Shown here: piece by piece, positions 31,188-40,358 of the stretch
Position numbering within the stretch: position 1 is the stretch's first letter
Layout of the letters: every line of letters begins with the position of its first letter
Origin: Pseudomonas syringae
Lineage (GTDB): Bacteria; Pseudomonadota; Gammaproteobacteria; Pseudomonadales; Pseudomonadaceae
Length of the DNA: 64,000 nt
Reading direction: 5' to 3'
NCBI RefSeq assembly: GCF_021605415.1
Contig: NZ_WKEQ01000003.1
Coordinates: 1 to 64,000, forward strand
The notes under the pieces: generated by a model
Seen by the model: the letters and a program-made list of their open reading frames with translations, nothing else
What the model was told of the DNA's origin: nothing
Databases searched by the model: none
Made by a program: the position numbers and the translations under genes

Positions 31188-31631
31188 TTACTGAAGAACC
31201 GGCTTCTGCGCCCCGTTGATCGGAATGCGCTTGGCCTTGGCCTCTTCCGGAATCACCCGCAACAGATCGATGCTCAGCAGCCCATTGCTCAGATCCGCGG
31301 CCTTGATCTCGATGTGATCGGCCAGACGGAACGACAGTTTGAACGCGCGCTGGGCAATGCCCTGGTGTAGGAAGGTCACGCCTTCGTGTGCGTCACGCTT
31401 GCCGCCACTGATGGTCAGCACGCCTTTCTCGACTTGCAGTTCCAGGTCTTCTTCCTGGAAACCGGCTGCGGCCACGACGATTCGGTATTGGTCGTCACCG
31501 TGCTTTTCGACGTTGTAAGGCGGATAAGTGCTGCCTGGCTCATTGCGCAGGGCGGTTTCGAACAGGTCGTTGAAACGGTCGAAGCCTACCGAGGAACGGA
31601 ACAGTGGCGCGAGGGAAAATGCGGTACTCAT
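31188..31631 (-). CDS. ibpA: Small heat-shock protein (Hsp20/IbpA)
   Basis: From ATG at 31631, with AGGAG nine bases upstream, the protein is 147 residues. It has an alpha-crystallin domain (about 35-125) with YRIVVAAAGFQEEDLELQVEKGVLTI and LADHIEIKAADLSNGLLSI, and an IPI motif in the C-terminal tail (KRIPING). It holds unfolding proteins for DnaK/ClpB. A sigma-32 promoter and a ROSE-type RNA thermometer precede it. Confidence 0.95.
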   Translation of the reverse strand: MSTAFSLAPLFRSSVGFDRFNDLFETALRNEPGSTYPPYNVEKHGDDQYRIVVAAAGFQEEDLELQVEKGVLTISGGKRDAHEGVTFLHQGIAQRAFKLSFRLADHIEIKAADLSNGLLSIDLLRVIPEEAKAKRIPINGAQKPVLQ

Positions 31632-31697
31632 GATGCAAATCTCCTGAAAACAATCAGCAAGGTTTATGACTCCGCGACCCGAATTCGGCATCGCGTA
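31632..31697 (-). promoter_or_regulatory. ROSE-type RNA thermometer in the ibpA 5' UTR
   Basis: In the minus-strand leader CTTGCTGA pairs with TCAGGAG, which contains the ribosome site, leaving one G of the TTGCT core opposite G. This is the diagnostic ROSE pairing known for Pseudomonas ibpA genes. A second hairpin built on the palindrome CCGAATTCGG lies upstream. Low temperature should hide the ribosome site and heat should melt it. Confidence 0.8.
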
Positions 31698-31705
31698 CCC
31701 CCTAG

Positions 31706-31731
31706 ATAGGGACCGCTGATTGCATTTCAAG
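31706..31731 (-). promoter_or_regulatory. Sigma-32 promoter of ibpA
   Basis: Minus-strand CTTGAA (31726-31731), 14 bases, then CCCTATCTAG starting at 31711. Boxes and spacing match the heat-shock consensus. Confidence 0.85.
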
Positions 31732-31750
31732 AGTTCGTTTTAAGATTTTT

Positions 31751-32710
31751 TCAGGCCGCCTCGACGAACGGCACACCCAGCAAACGCGAGACTTGGTCGG
31801 GGTCGGTTTCACGCCGCAGCTCCGTGAACAACGCCACCGCCTCCGGATAATTACGCGTCAGCATCGCCAGCCATTGCTTCAGTCGGCCCGGCGATTGGCG
31901 CGCGGTCATTTGCGCCTTGGCTTGCAGCCAGAAGTCCTGAATCAGCGGCATCAGCTCGGCCCAAGTCATCTCGACGACTTCTTCACCGGCCCGCGCAGCC
32001 GCGATTTGCCGGGCGAGATCGGGGCGGGACACCAGGCCGCGGCCGAGCATGATGTCTTCCACGCCGCTGATTTCGCGGCAACGGCGCCAGTCGTCGACAC
32101 TCCAGATGTCACCATTGGCGAACACCGGCACCTTGACCACGTCCTGCACGCGCGGGATCCATTCCCAATGCGCCGGCGGTTTGTAGCCATCGACCTTGGT
32201 TCGGGCATGCACCACGATGTGTTCGGCGCCACCTTCGGCCAGTGCCGTGGCGCAGACCAGTGAACCGTCCGGGCTGTCGAAGCCCAGGCGCATTTTGGCG
32301 GTCACCGGGATATGCGCCGGAACGGCCCGGCGGACGTGCTCGACGATTTGATTGAGCAGCTCCGGCTCCTTGAGCAGCACCGCGCCGCCACGGGATTTAT
32401 TGACGGTCTTGGCCGGGCAACCGAAGTTCAGGTCGATGACCTCGGAGCCGAGCTCGCAGGCCAGCGCGGCGTTTTCTGCCAGACAAACAGGATCAGAACC
32501 GAGCAACTGCACGCGCAGCGGCACGCCGGATGCGGTGCGCGCGCCGTTGAGCAGTTCCGGGCCGAACTTGTGAAAGTACGCCGGCGTCAGCAACTGGTCG
32601 TTGACCCGGATGAATTCGGTGACGCACCAGTCGATACCGCCAACACGGGTCAGCACATCGCGCAGGATGTCGTCGACCAACCCCTCCATGGGCGCCAGAG
32701 CAATTTGCAT
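31751..32710 (-). CDS. dusC: tRNA-dihydrouridine(16) synthase
   Basis: The 319-residue flavoenzyme begins [20 protein letters not shown], the DusC-type start (DusA and DusB differ here), and has the catalytic Cys in [19 protein letters not shown] and FANGDIWS for FMN binding. It reduces U16 in tRNA with NADPH. Confidence 0.93.
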   Translation of the reverse strand: MQIALAPMEGLVDDILRDVLTRVGGIDWCVTEFIRVNDQLLTPAYFHKFGPELLNGARTASGVPLRVQLLGSDPVCLAENAALACELGSEVIDLNFGCPAKTVNKSRGGAVLLKEPELLNQIVEHVRRAVPAHIPVTAKMRLGFDSPDGSLVCATALAEGGAEHIVVHARTKVDGYKPPAHWEWIPRVQDVVKVPVFANGDIWSVDDWRRCREISGVEDIMLGRGLVSRPDLARQIAAARAGEEVVEMTWAELMPLIQDFWLQAKAQMTARQSPGRLKQWLAMLTRNYPEAVALFTELRRETDPDQVSRLLGVPFVEAA

Positions 32711-32788
32711 GGAATAACACTACTCAAGAAAAACGTGCGGCAGTTTACTGGATTAAGTAAACCTCTGCAGACTTCACCCATTCCCGGT

Positions 32789-32815
32789 GTAGGAGCAGCC
32801 TGCGGCAGCTCCTAC
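32789..32815. repeat. Short REP overlapping the thioesterase stop codon
   Basis: GTAGGAGC and GCTCCTAC arms around a CCTGCGG core. The TAG stop of the neighbouring thioesterase gene is the GTAGGAG word of this repeat, so the repeat appears to have supplied the end of that gene. Confidence 0.8.
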
Positions 32816-33261
32816 GAGGGGGTGGTGTCCGGGATTTGAAGGGCGGGGCCGTAGCCTTCGATGAATTCGGTGGGCATGCGCTTGGGTTTGCCGGTGGACA
32901 GTTCGATGCAGACGAAGGTGGTCTGGGCGCGTAGCAACGTGGCCTTGTCGCTTGGGCGGATCAGTTGGAAGTGCCGTGTCATTTTCAGGCGCTGATCCCA
33001 ATCGACGATCCAGGTCGCCAGTTGTAATTCGTCGCCTTCATAGGCCGCGGCGAGGTAATCGATTTCGTGCCGCACCACGGCCATCGCCCGATCCAGACGC
33101 CGGTATTCGACCAGATCCAGCCCCAGCCGTTGCGAGTGGCGCCAGGCGCAGCGTTCGAGCCAGGTCACATAAACGGCGTTGTTGGCGTGCCCCAAACCGT
33201 CAATGTCGTCGGCGCTCACTTGCAGATCAATCGTAAACGGCGTTGCCCGATCCCAGCCCAT
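32812..33261 (-). CDS. Acyl-CoA thioesterase (4HBT hotdog family)
   Basis: The 149-residue hotdog protein has DDIDGLGHANNAVYVTWLE, with the 4HBT active-site region (D-x-x-G-H-x-N-N), and YLAAAYEGDELQLATWI. YbgC/FcbC-like members hydrolyse acyl-CoA or hydroxybenzoyl-CoA; the substrate here is unknown. Its stop codon lies inside a REP repeat. It sits alone between dusC and a hydrolase gene. Confidence 0.87.
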   Translation of the reverse strand: MGWDRATPFTIDLQVSADDIDGLGHANNAVYVTWLERCAWRHSQRLGLDLVEYRRLDRAMAVVRHEIDYLAAAYEGDELQLATWIVDWDQRLKMTRHFQLIRPSDKATLLRAQTTFVCIELSTGKPKRMPTEFIEGYGPALQIPDTTPS

Positions 33262-33308
33262 GCCTCACTCCCGGTCAGATTATTCGACCGCGGCAGTGTA
33301 ACGGATGC

Positions 33309-34142
33309 CTAAGCCGATTGCCGCGTCTGCAGGCTGCGCCCGGCGAGCAGTGATAACACGCCATCAATTACCCGAGGGTCGGCAAGCACGCGTTGATGGC
33401 CGCCACTTTCGAGGCGCAGCAGGCGGCTGTCGAACCAGGATTCGTGGATCAATTGGGATTCCTTGACCGAAACAAGCTTGTCATCCTCGGCATGAACGAT
33501 GAGGCCGGGCATGTCCAATTGATAGTGCGCAACATCCAGCGTGGCGGCGCGCATGCCGACGTCTTTCTCGACCTCGCGGATGAACGCTGAACGGGCTCTG
33601 GGCGGCAGCCCCATAAAACGGGCAAAACCACGCAGGACACCGAGAATGCGAGCGGGAGCGGCGATGCTAACGAGGGTTTCGGTGCGCAGCCCCAGTTGCA
33701 CGGCGAGCATGGCGCTGGCGCCGCCCATGGAATGGCCAATGACCGCTTGCAGCGGGGGCAATTCGGCAGCCGCTTCCAGCATGGCGCGGGCGAACAGCAC
33801 GACATTGGCTTCGCGGCCAGGTGAACGCCCATGGGCCGGACCGTCCAGTGCGACAACGGTGTATCCGGCCTCGACCAGTGCGGTGATCAACGCGGCAAAC
33901 TGGGTCGGCCGCCCTTCCCAACCGTGCATCAGCAAGACCGCCGGGCCTTGCCCCCAACGCAACGCGGACAAGCCGAAGCGCAAGGTAATCCGTTCGGCTT
34001 TCGCTAGCAGCGGCAGCTCCCAATCGCGCGGAGGCAATTCACGTGGCGTCATGAATGCCAGTCGCATTTGGGCCGCCACCCGCTTCGGTGCAAGCCAGCC
34101 CAAGGTGCCATTAACGCCACGAACCCATTTCAACGTGCTCAT
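33309..34142 (-). CDS. Alpha/beta hydrolase
   Basis: The 277-residue protein shows the oxyanion-hole region VLLMHGWEGRPTQF, the nucleophile elbow GHSMGGASAM with Ser as nucleophile, an Asp in HAEDDKLVS and a late His in ESGGHQRVL, so the triad is complete. Substrate is unknown. It is 29 bases downstream of a TetR repressor on the same strand and is probably controlled by it. Confidence 0.9.
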   Translation of the reverse strand: MSTLKWVRGVNGTLGWLAPKRVAAQMRLAFMTPRELPPRDWELPLLAKAERITLRFGLSALRWGQGPAVLLMHGWEGRPTQFAALITALVEAGYTVVALDGPAHGRSPGREANVVLFARAMLEAAAELPPLQAVIGHSMGGASAMLAVQLGLRTETLVSIAAPARILGVLRGFARFMGLPPRARSAFIREVEKDVGMRAATLDVAHYQLDMPGLIVHAEDDKLVSVKESQLIHESWFDSRLLRLESGGHQRVLADPRVIDGVLSLLAGRSLQTRQSA

Positions 34143-34171
34143 CGCTCATTCCTCAGGCTGCTGCCTTCAGG

Positions 34172-34711
34172 TCAACGCACCGCCGACTTGGCGGCGCGCA
34201 GCAATCGATCGGATAAATCACCTGGGCCCAATGCCCGCGCCAGCGCCAGACCGCCCACCATCAGGGCGACATCGGCCAAGGCTTTATCAGTGTCTTCGGG
34301 GCTGGCGGCCAACTGCGCCACCATTAATTCCAGATGTTCGTTCAGCGCGATGCGGAACGATTCCGGCAAACGGCCCAACTCACCAATAGAGGCCGGAATC
34401 GGACAGGCTGCGTCGCTGGAATCGCGGTGCTTTCGCGACAGGTAGAACGCAGCGACCAGCGCGCGACGCTCTTCGCCGGTCAGTTCAGTGTCCATGTCAG
34501 CAATCAGGTCGCGACGGCGGCCGAGCAATTGCTTGAAGGCCTCCAGCATCATTGCGTCCTTGCTTTCGAAATGGGCATAGAAGCCGCCGACGGTCAGGCC
34601 GGCTGCACCCATCACTTCGCCCACGCTCGGATCAGCCGGGCCACGCTGGATCAGCGCTGCGCTGGCCGCCTTGAGAATCCGTTCACGGGTTTGAGCTTTT
34701 TTATCGTTCAT
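34172..34711 (-). CDS. TetR-family transcriptional regulator
   Basis: The 179-residue protein has the TetR helix-turn-helix (RERILKAASAALIQRG .. VGEVMGAAGLTVGGFYAHFESKDAMM, residues about 9-55) and a ligand domain with a Cys near the centre (SDAACPIPAS), like the TetR_C_16/PA-type subgroup. It leads a two-gene unit with the hydrolase. An AT-rich dyad lies 28 bases upstream of its start and is a likely autoregulatory operator. Confidence 0.9.
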   Translation of the reverse strand: MNDKKAQTRERILKAASAALIQRGPADPSVGEVMGAAGLTVGGFYAHFESKDAMMLEAFKQLLGRRRDLIADMDTELTGEERRALVAAFYLSRKHRDSSDAACPIPASIGELGRLPESFRIALNEHLELMVAQLAASPEDTDKALADVALMVGGLALARALGPGDLSDRLLRAAKSAVR

Positions 34712-34738
34712 CGCTGCCTCCGAATATTACGACTAGAA

Positions 34739-34754
34739 TATTATTCGCATAATA
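34739..34754. promoter_or_regulatory. Candidate TetR operator
   Basis: TATTAT-TCGC-ATAATA, a perfect 6-bp dyad with 4-bp centre, in an AT-rich stretch immediately upstream of the tetR gene. Assignment is by position. Confidence 0.45.
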
Positions 34755-34834
34755 ATAATCTGCAAGTCAAGAGTATGACCGCTGGTCTGAAGCACAGTTA
34801 AAGGAAAAAGGGATTTGGCCAAACGCCAGACAAA

Positions 34835-34866
34835 CAAAAGGGCCATTCAATAATTGAATGACCCTT
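34835..34866 (-). terminator. Terminator of the Glu/Ala tRNA operon
   Basis: Minus-strand AAGGGTCATTCAAT / ATTGAATGGCCCTTTTGTTT hairpin and T run, 27 bases past the last tRNA-Glu. Confidence 0.85.
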
Positions 34867-34892
34867 ATAAAATCCCGCAGAGCGGGTAATCG

Positions 34893-34968
34893 TGGCGTCC
34901 CCTAGGGGACTCGAACCCCTGTTACCGCCGTGAAAGGGCGGTGTCCTAGGCCACTAGACGAAGGGGAC
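34893..34968 (-). tRNA. tRNA-Glu (TTC), copy 2
   Basis: A 76-nt gene with encoded CCA, acceptor arm GTCCCCT, anticodon TTC in CCC-TTTCACG-GGCGG. It is part of a 286-bp tandem duplication with 35179-35254. Confidence 0.97.
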
Positions 34969-35049
34969 GCAAAACCTTCTATACAACGGATCAGTGCTGA
35001 GTGCTGATCGCTTCAAGGCCGGTGTGGCCAGACCTTGAAGTGTACAAAT

Positions 35050-35125
35050 TGGTGGAGCTAAGCGGGATCGAACCGCTGACCTCCTGCATGCCATGCAGGC
35101 GCTCTCCCAGCTGAGCTATAGCCCC
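35050..35125 (-). tRNA. tRNA-Ala (GGC), copy 2
   Basis: A 76-nt gene with encoded CCA, acceptor GGGGCTA, and anticodon GGC in the loop ATGGCAT. Second member of the duplicated pair. Confidence 0.97.
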
Positions 35126-35178
35126 GGATTTTTCGCCTCGCGGCGGAGTGACATCTTGCAACATCACTTCTGTAAAAC

Positions 35179-35254
35179 TGGCGTCCCCTAGGGGACTCGA
35201 ACCCCTGTTACCGCCGTGAAAGGGCGGTGTCCTAGGCCACTAGACGAAGGGGAC
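35179..35254 (-). tRNA. tRNA-Glu (TTC), copy 1
   Basis: A 76-nt gene with encoded CCA and anticodon TTC, identical by eye to copy 2. It lies between the two tRNA-Ala copies on the same transcript. Confidence 0.97.
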
Positions 35255-35333
35255 GCAAACCCTTCTATACACCAGATCAGCGCTGAGTGCTGATCGCTTC
35301 AAGGCCGGTGTGGCCAGACCTTGAAGTGTAAAT

Positions 35334-35409
35334 TGGTGGAGCTAAGCGGGATCGAACCGCTGACCTCCTGCATGCCATGCAGGCGCTCTCCCAGCTGAGC
35401 TATAGCCCC
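35334..35409 (-). tRNA. tRNA-Ala (GGC), copy 1
   Basis: A 76-nt gene with encoded CCA and anticodon GGC. It is first in the Ala-Glu-Ala-Glu operon, just downstream of a consensus promoter. Confidence 0.97.
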
Positions 35410-35430
35410 TCATCGCTGAGGACGGGGCGA

Positions 35431-35459
35431 ATCTTAAGGGCGTAACCGAAAGCTGTCAA
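35431..35459 (-). promoter_or_regulatory. Sigma-70 promoter of the Ala-Glu tRNA operon
   Basis: TTGACA (35454-35459) and TAAGAT (35431-35436) with a 17-base spacer on the minus strand, preceded by an A/T-rich stretch resembling an UP element. Confidence 0.82.
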
Positions 35460-35550
35460 ACTTATTTTTCAAAAAATTTAAAATTTTTTGTCGGCATTAC
35501 AATCACTTACCGCCCTCCCCCGGAAAACCCGGCGTTTGCAATGACGCAAC

Positions 35551-35640
35551 CCGGCAGGAGCGGCCGCAGGCTGCGATCTTTTGATGTTGGCTTTTAGAAA
35601 CAAGATCAAAAGGATCGCAGCCTGCGGCAGCTCCTACAGG
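35551..35640. repeat. REP pair beside gltX
   Basis: GCCGCAGGCTGCGATCTTTT-type arm at 35562-35582 and its complement around 35604-35625, enclosed by CAGGAG and CTCCTA words. It directly abuts the gltX stop codon and could act in 3'-end formation. Confidence 0.85.
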
Positions 35641-35644
35641 CGCA

Positions 35645-37126
35645 TCAGGCGATTGCGGCCAGGAGCTTTTCCCACTCTTTGTTTTCTTTCTTCGACACGC
35701 CGCCCAGCAGGTCAATCGCCTGGCGCAGACGGAAACGGGTCAGATCCGGCCCGAGGATTTCCATCGCATCCAGCACCGAAACCGAACTCGCCTGCCCGGT
35801 GATCGCAGCAAACATCAGCGGCATGGCATCGCGTAGTTTCAGCTCAAGGGATTCAACCACGGCCTGAATCGTCGCGGTAATGCTGTCCTTCTCCCACTGA
35901 CGCAGGCTTTCCAGCTTCCACAGAATCAACTGCATCAACTGACGAACCTGATCGCCCGACAGCTTTTTCGATTCGAACAGCTTGGCATCCGGGCTCACGC
36001 CACCGGCAAAGAAGAAGCCGGCCAGCGGTGCAACCTGACTGAAGGTCTCGACGCGGCCCTGAACGTGCGGCGCGATCTTCATCATGTATTCGGGATTCAA
36101 CGCCCAGGTCTGCAAGCGGCTGGCGAACTCTTCCACCGGCAGATCACGAAGCCACTGGCCGTTGAGCCACGACAGTTTCTCGATGTCGAAAATCGGCCCG
36201 CCGAGGGAGACGCGCTTGAGGTCGAAGTTGTCGACCATTTCCTGCAACGAGAATTTCTCGCGCTCGTCCGGCATCGACCAACCCATGCGGCCCAGGTAGT
36301 TGAGCATCGCTTCAGGCATGAAGCCCATGCGCTCGTAGAAGGTCACGGAGGTCGGGTTCTTGCGCTTGGACAGCTTGCTCTTGTCCGGGTTACGCAGCAG
36401 CGGCATGTAGCACAACTCCGGTTGTTCCCAGCCGAAGTATTCGTACAGCAGGATCAGTTTCGGCGCCGACGGCAGCCATTCTTCACCCCGCAGTACGTGG
36501 GTGATGCCCATCAGGTGGTCGTCGACCACGTTGGCGAGGAAGTACGTCGGCAAGCCGTCGGTCTTCATCAGCACTTGCATGTCCATGCGATCCCATGGGA
36601 TCTCGACGTCGCCACGCAACATGTCCGGTACCACGCAAACACCTTCGCTCGGCACTTTCATGCGGATCACGTGGGGTTCGCCAGCCGCCAGGCGAGATGC
36701 GATTTCTTCTTTCGACAGCAGGAGTGCGCGGCCGTCGTAACGCGGGGTTTCGCCGCGAGCCATTTGCTCGGCGCGCATCTGATCCAGCTCTTCAGCGGTG
36801 CAGAAGCACGGGAACGCATGACCCATGTCGACCAGTTGCTGGCAATACTTCTGATAAATGTCGCCGCGCTCGCTCTGGCGATACGGGCCGTGCGGGCCGC
36901 CAACATCCGGGCCTTCGCTCCAGTCGATGCCGAGCCAGCGCAGGGCATCGAAGATCTGCTGTTCGGACTCGCGGGTCGAACGCAATTGATCGGTGTCTTC
37001 GATCCGCAGGATGAACTCACCGCCATGCTGCTTGGCAAAGCAGTAGTTGAACAATGCGATGTAAGCGGTGCCGACGTGGGGATCCCCGGTAGGCGATGGC
37101 GCGATGCGAGTGCGGACGGTGGTCAT
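35645..37126 (-). CDS. gltX: Glutamate-tRNA ligase
   Basis: From ATG at 37126 the enzyme is 493 residues, beginning [20 protein letters not shown] (HIGH-like class I motif is DPHVGT) with the KMSKS-type loop [11 protein letters not shown] in the middle. A longer upstream frame (to 37282) is non-conserved and discarded. The gene lies just downstream of the tRNA-Glu genes on the same strand but upstream in transcription order, so the substrate tRNA and its synthetase are neighbours. Confidence 0.97.
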   Translation of the reverse strand: MTTVRTRIAPSPTGDPHVGTAYIALFNYCFAKQHGGEFILRIEDTDQLRSTRESEQQIFDALRWLGIDWSEGPDVGGPHGPYRQSERGDIYQKYCQQLVDMGHAFPCFCTAEELDQMRAEQMARGETPRYDGRALLLSKEEIASRLAAGEPHVIRMKVPSEGVCVVPDMLRGDVEIPWDRMDMQVLMKTDGLPTYFLANVVDDHLMGITHVLRGEEWLPSAPKLILLYEYFGWEQPELCYMPLLRNPDKSKLSKRKNPTSVTFYERMGFMPEAMLNYLGRMGWSMPDEREKFSLQEMVDNFDLKRVSLGGPIFDIEKLSWLNGQWLRDLPVEEFASRLQTWALNPEYMMKIAPHVQGRVETFSQVAPLAGFFFAGGVSPDAKLFESKKLSGDQVRQLMQLILWKLESLRQWEKDSITATIQAVVESLELKLRDAMPLMFAAITGQASSVSVLDAMEILGPDLTRFRLRQAIDLLGGVSKKENKEWEKLLAAIA

Positions 37127-37384
37127 GGCATGTCTCGAAAAAGATGAAAAGCAAAGAACTAGCAAGCGGCGAATGGTAACAGGCCCAGCCCGCCCCGCTC
37201 CAGCGTATAGGGCATTTAAGCCAAGTTTGCGCCTGTAACGCACGCAGGCCGTGGTGAATGGGCAAATAACAGCGCTGGGCATTTACGTTTATCGGCTGTA
37301 TGCCAGATTCGCCGGCTGATAACTTTCCTTACAATCGGCCCAGCGTGGCTTGGGTAGTCGCAACCTGTGCATCGCTCGCTGCGA

Positions 37385-37700
37385 TCAGGCTGGCCTGTTG
37401 CGTGAGTTTGCTTTGTGCTTGCTGACGTTCCGCTTCACGGGTCGCGAGGGCGGCGTTGGCACGACCCACTGCGAGGCGGCAGTCGGGGCGTCTTTGATAT
37501 TTACGGTGGCGGTGACGGACATGCCTGGGCGTATTTTGCCGTGCAGTGGATTGCCAGCCTTAAAGGTCAGTTTGACCGGAATCCTTTGTACGACTTTGGT
37601 GAAATTGCCGGTGGCGTTGTCCGGCGGCAACAGGCTGAATTGCGCGCCCGATGCAGCGAACAGGCTGTCGACCCAGCCGCTGATCATGGTGACTATTTCG
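37385..37700 (-). pseudogene. Relic of EmrA/HlyD-type membrane fusion protein
   Basis: A minus-strand stretch encodes only the C-terminal barrel region of an EmrA-like efflux adaptor, with VDSLFAASGAQFSLLPPDNATGN, VVQRIPVKLTF and IRPGMSVTATVNIKDAP. There is no N terminus, membrane anchor or start. A second out-of-frame piece, around 37334-37460, reads RANAALATREAERQQAQ and continues as a coiled coil to a stop; it may belong to the adaptor's helical hairpin or to an outer membrane partner. The gene is dead. Confidence 0.7.
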
Positions 37701-37721
37701 CTGATCGCCACGGCGTATATC

Positions 37722-37865
37722 CTGCCTCAGGACGCGGGCTCGGCGTCGATCATGGCCTATAACGATGCGTTTCACTTTGTCGGGATTGCGCTGGGGATCA
37801 GCATGTTGGCGATTTTGCTGACCCAAAAATTGCCGCAGGGGCTTAAGGCTGGGGAAGCTCACTGA
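37722..37865 (+). pseudogene. Relic C terminus of a DHA2-type MFS efflux pump (EmrB-like)
   Basis: About 47 residues, from DAGSASIMAYNDAFHFVGIA to the final LPQGLKAGEAH, match the last membrane segment and tail of EmrB-like transporters. No upstream part is present on this strand. It lies nose to nose with the EmrA relic but on the opposite strand, so deletion and inversion must both have occurred. Confidence 0.62.
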
Positions 37866-37890
37866 TTGTGGCGGCGGCTGGACTGACCTC

Positions 37891-37982
37891 ATCGCTGGCA
37901 AGCCAGCTCCCACAGGTTTCATTGGCGTTTACAAAATCTGCGTACGCCTTCAATCCTTGTGGGAGCTGCCTTGCCAGCGATG
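37891..37982. repeat. REP pair downstream of uvrB
   Basis: ATCGCTGGCAAGCCAGCTCC arm at 37891 and its imperfect complement ending at 37982 (one arm reads GCTGCC for GCTGGC). Confidence 0.88.
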
Positions 37983-38004
37983 GGTTTCTATCAAACGATG
38001 ACGA

Positions 38005-40023
38005 TCAAACAGCCAGGAGGCGTTCGCGCAATTTGGATATTTCGTCGCGCATTTGCGCCGCTGCTTCGAACTCCAGATCGCGAGCCAGTTGATACATCTT
38101 CTCTTCCAGCGCACGAATACGCTTGGTGATCTCGCTTGGCGAACGCAATTCGGCTTCGTACTTGGCGTTTTCCTCGGCAGCCTTGGCCATGCCTTTGCGT
38201 TTCTTGCTGCGCGAACCGGGCACGGTCGCGCCTTCCATGATGTCGGTGACGTCCTTTACTACGCCTTTTGGGGTGATGCCGTTGGCGAGGTTGAACGCGA
38301 TCTGCTTGTCGCGCCGACGTTCGGTTTCGCCGATGGCGCGCTCCATGGAGCCGGTCATTCGATCGGCATACAGGATCGCCCGGCCATTGAGGTTCCGCGC
38401 AGCGCGGCCGATGGTCTGAATCAGCGAACGCTCGGAACGCAGGAAGCCTTCCTTGTCCGCATCGAGAATCGCCACCAGCGACACTTCCGGCATGTCCAGG
38501 CCTTCACGCAGCAGGTTGATGCCCACCAGCACATCGAACGTGCCGAGACGCAGGTCGCGAATGATTTCGACCCGCTCGACAGTGTCGATGTCCGAGTGCA
38601 AATAGCGCACGCGCACACCGTGGTCGGCGAGGTAGTCGGTGAGGTCTTCGGCCATGCGTTTGGTCAGCGTCGTGACCAACACTCGTTCTTCGAGCGCCAC
38701 ACGCTTGGTGATTTCCGACAGCAAGTCGTCGACCTGCGTTAGCGCCGGACGCACTTCGATCTGCGGGTCGACCAGACCGGTTGGCCGCACCACCTGCTCA
38801 ACGACTCGCCCGGCGTGCTCAGCCTCGTAGTTGCCCGGGGTTGCCGACACAAAAATGGTCTGCGGGCTCACCCCTTCCCATTCGTCGAAACGCATTGGCC
38901 GGTTGTCCAGCGCCGACGGCAGGCGGAAACCGTATTCCACGAGAGTCTCTTTACGCGAGCGGTCACCCTTATACATCGCGCCGACTTGCGGAACGCTGAC
39001 GTGGGATTCGTCGATCACCAACAAAGCGTCGGCCGGCAGATAGTCATAAAGCGTCGGTGGCGCCGCGCCTGCGGGACGTCCCGACAGATAGCGCGAGTAG
39101 TTTTCGATGCCGTTGCAATAACCCAGCTCAAGGATCATTTCCAGATCGAATCGGGTGCGCTGCTCCAGACGCTGGGCCTCGACGAGTTTGTTGTTGCTGC
39201 GCAGGTATTCGAGGCGCTCTGCCAGCTCGACCTTGATGTTTTCGATGGCGCCGAGCAGGGTTTCCCGGGGCGTCACGTAGTGACTCTTCGGATAAAAGGT
39301 GAAACGCGGCAGTTTGCGGATGACTTCACCGGTCAGCGGATCGAACGCGGAAAGGCTTTCCACTTCGTCGTCAAACAGCTCGATGCGGATGGCTTCCAGA
39401 TCGGATTCCGCCGGGTAGACGTCGATAACGTCGCCGCGCACACGGAAAGTGGCACGAGCGAAATCCATGTCATTGCGGGTGTATTGAAGGTCGGCCAGGC
39501 GCCGTACCAGCGCACGTTGATCGAGCTTGTCGCCGCGATCGACGTGCAAAACCATCTTCAGATAGGTTTCCGGACTGCCCAGACCGTAGATGCACGAGAC
39601 CGTCGTGACGATGATCGCGTCCTTGCGTTCAAGCAGCGCTTTGGTCGCCGAGAGACGCATCTGCTCAATGTGGTCGTTGATCGACGCGTCCTTCTCGATG
39701 AAGGTGTCGGACGACGGCACATAAGCTTCTGGCTGGTAATAGTCGTAATAGGAAACGAAGTATTCGACCGCGTTGTTCGGGAAAAAGGATTTGAATTCGC
39801 CGTACAACTGCGCCGCCAATGTCTTGTTCGGCGCCAGCACCAGCGTCGGGCGCTGCACCTGAGCGATGACGTTGGCGATGCTGAAAGTCTTGCCCGAACC
39901 GGTCACACCGAGCAGCGTCTGGTGCGCGAGCCCGGCTTCAATGCCTTCGACCATTAGCCGAATGGCTTCCGGCTGATCGCCAGCGGGGTCGAAACGGGTG
40001 ACGAGCTGGAACTGATCGGACAT
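38005..40023 (-). CDS. uvrB: Excinuclease ABC subunit B
   Basis: From ATG at 40023 the protein is 672 residues: Walker A GVTGSGKT, the beta-hairpin [12 protein letters not shown] that clamps DNA, helicase motifs including [14 protein letters not shown] and QTIGRAARN, and a C-terminal UVR domain ([25 protein letters not shown]) that contacts UvrC. No clear LexA box was found in the 335-bp gap to tyrB, which otherwise holds only the two divergent promoter regions. Confidence 0.97.
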   Translation of the reverse strand: MSDQFQLVTRFDPAGDQPEAIRLMVEGIEAGLAHQTLLGVTGSGKTFSIANVIAQVQRPTLVLAPNKTLAAQLYGEFKSFFPNNAVEYFVSYYDYYQPEAYVPSSDTFIEKDASINDHIEQMRLSATKALLERKDAIIVTTVSCIYGLGSPETYLKMVLHVDRGDKLDQRALVRRLADLQYTRNDMDFARATFRVRGDVIDVYPAESDLEAIRIELFDDEVESLSAFDPLTGEVIRKLPRFTFYPKSHYVTPRETLLGAIENIKVELAERLEYLRSNNKLVEAQRLEQRTRFDLEMILELGYCNGIENYSRYLSGRPAGAAPPTLYDYLPADALLVIDESHVSVPQVGAMYKGDRSRKETLVEYGFRLPSALDNRPMRFDEWEGVSPQTIFVSATPGNYEAEHAGRVVEQVVRPTGLVDPQIEVRPALTQVDDLLSEITKRVALEERVLVTTLTKRMAEDLTDYLADHGVRVRYLHSDIDTVERVEIIRDLRLGTFDVLVGINLLREGLDMPEVSLVAILDADKEGFLRSERSLIQTIGRAARNLNGRAILYADRMTGSMERAIGETERRRDKQIAFNLANGITPKGVVKDVTDIMEGATVPGSRSKKRKGMAKAAEENAKYEAELRSPSEITKRIRALEEKMYQLARDLEFEAAAQMRDEISKLRERLLAV

Positions 40024-40358
40024 AAACACCTCTGGCATCGCGGCGTCGAGCACATACGGGAATTACTGAAAAGCCGTAACCGAACCGAAGTCGCCGAAGG
40101 AAAAACGAAGATTGTGCTCAATGTGGTGGCGATTGCCTTGGCTTTCAAGGCAAACGTCCTACATCCGGTACAGTATCCGACAAGTCCACGCGACTAACGG
40201 TCAAGAAAAAATCGGAAAAACTTACCTTAAAAGCCGAAACGCCTGTCGCCATTGTTCAGCGATGGCCTCTATACTAGCTCCCCGTTTGTGCACCGCTCTA
40301 GTGCATTCGGCTGGAGCGCGACACGTCCCTCCAATTCCCATTCAGAGCCGCCGCAATA

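Noticed and set aside
37127..37282. N-terminal extension of gltX
   Set aside because: GluRS begins a few residues before the [10 protein letters not shown] motif; the extension lies in the intergenic region.
40024..40358. A LexA (SOS) box ahead of uvrB
   Set aside because: No CTGT-N8-ACAG pair was found in the gap; the best partial match (CTGTACCGGATG) lacks the second half.
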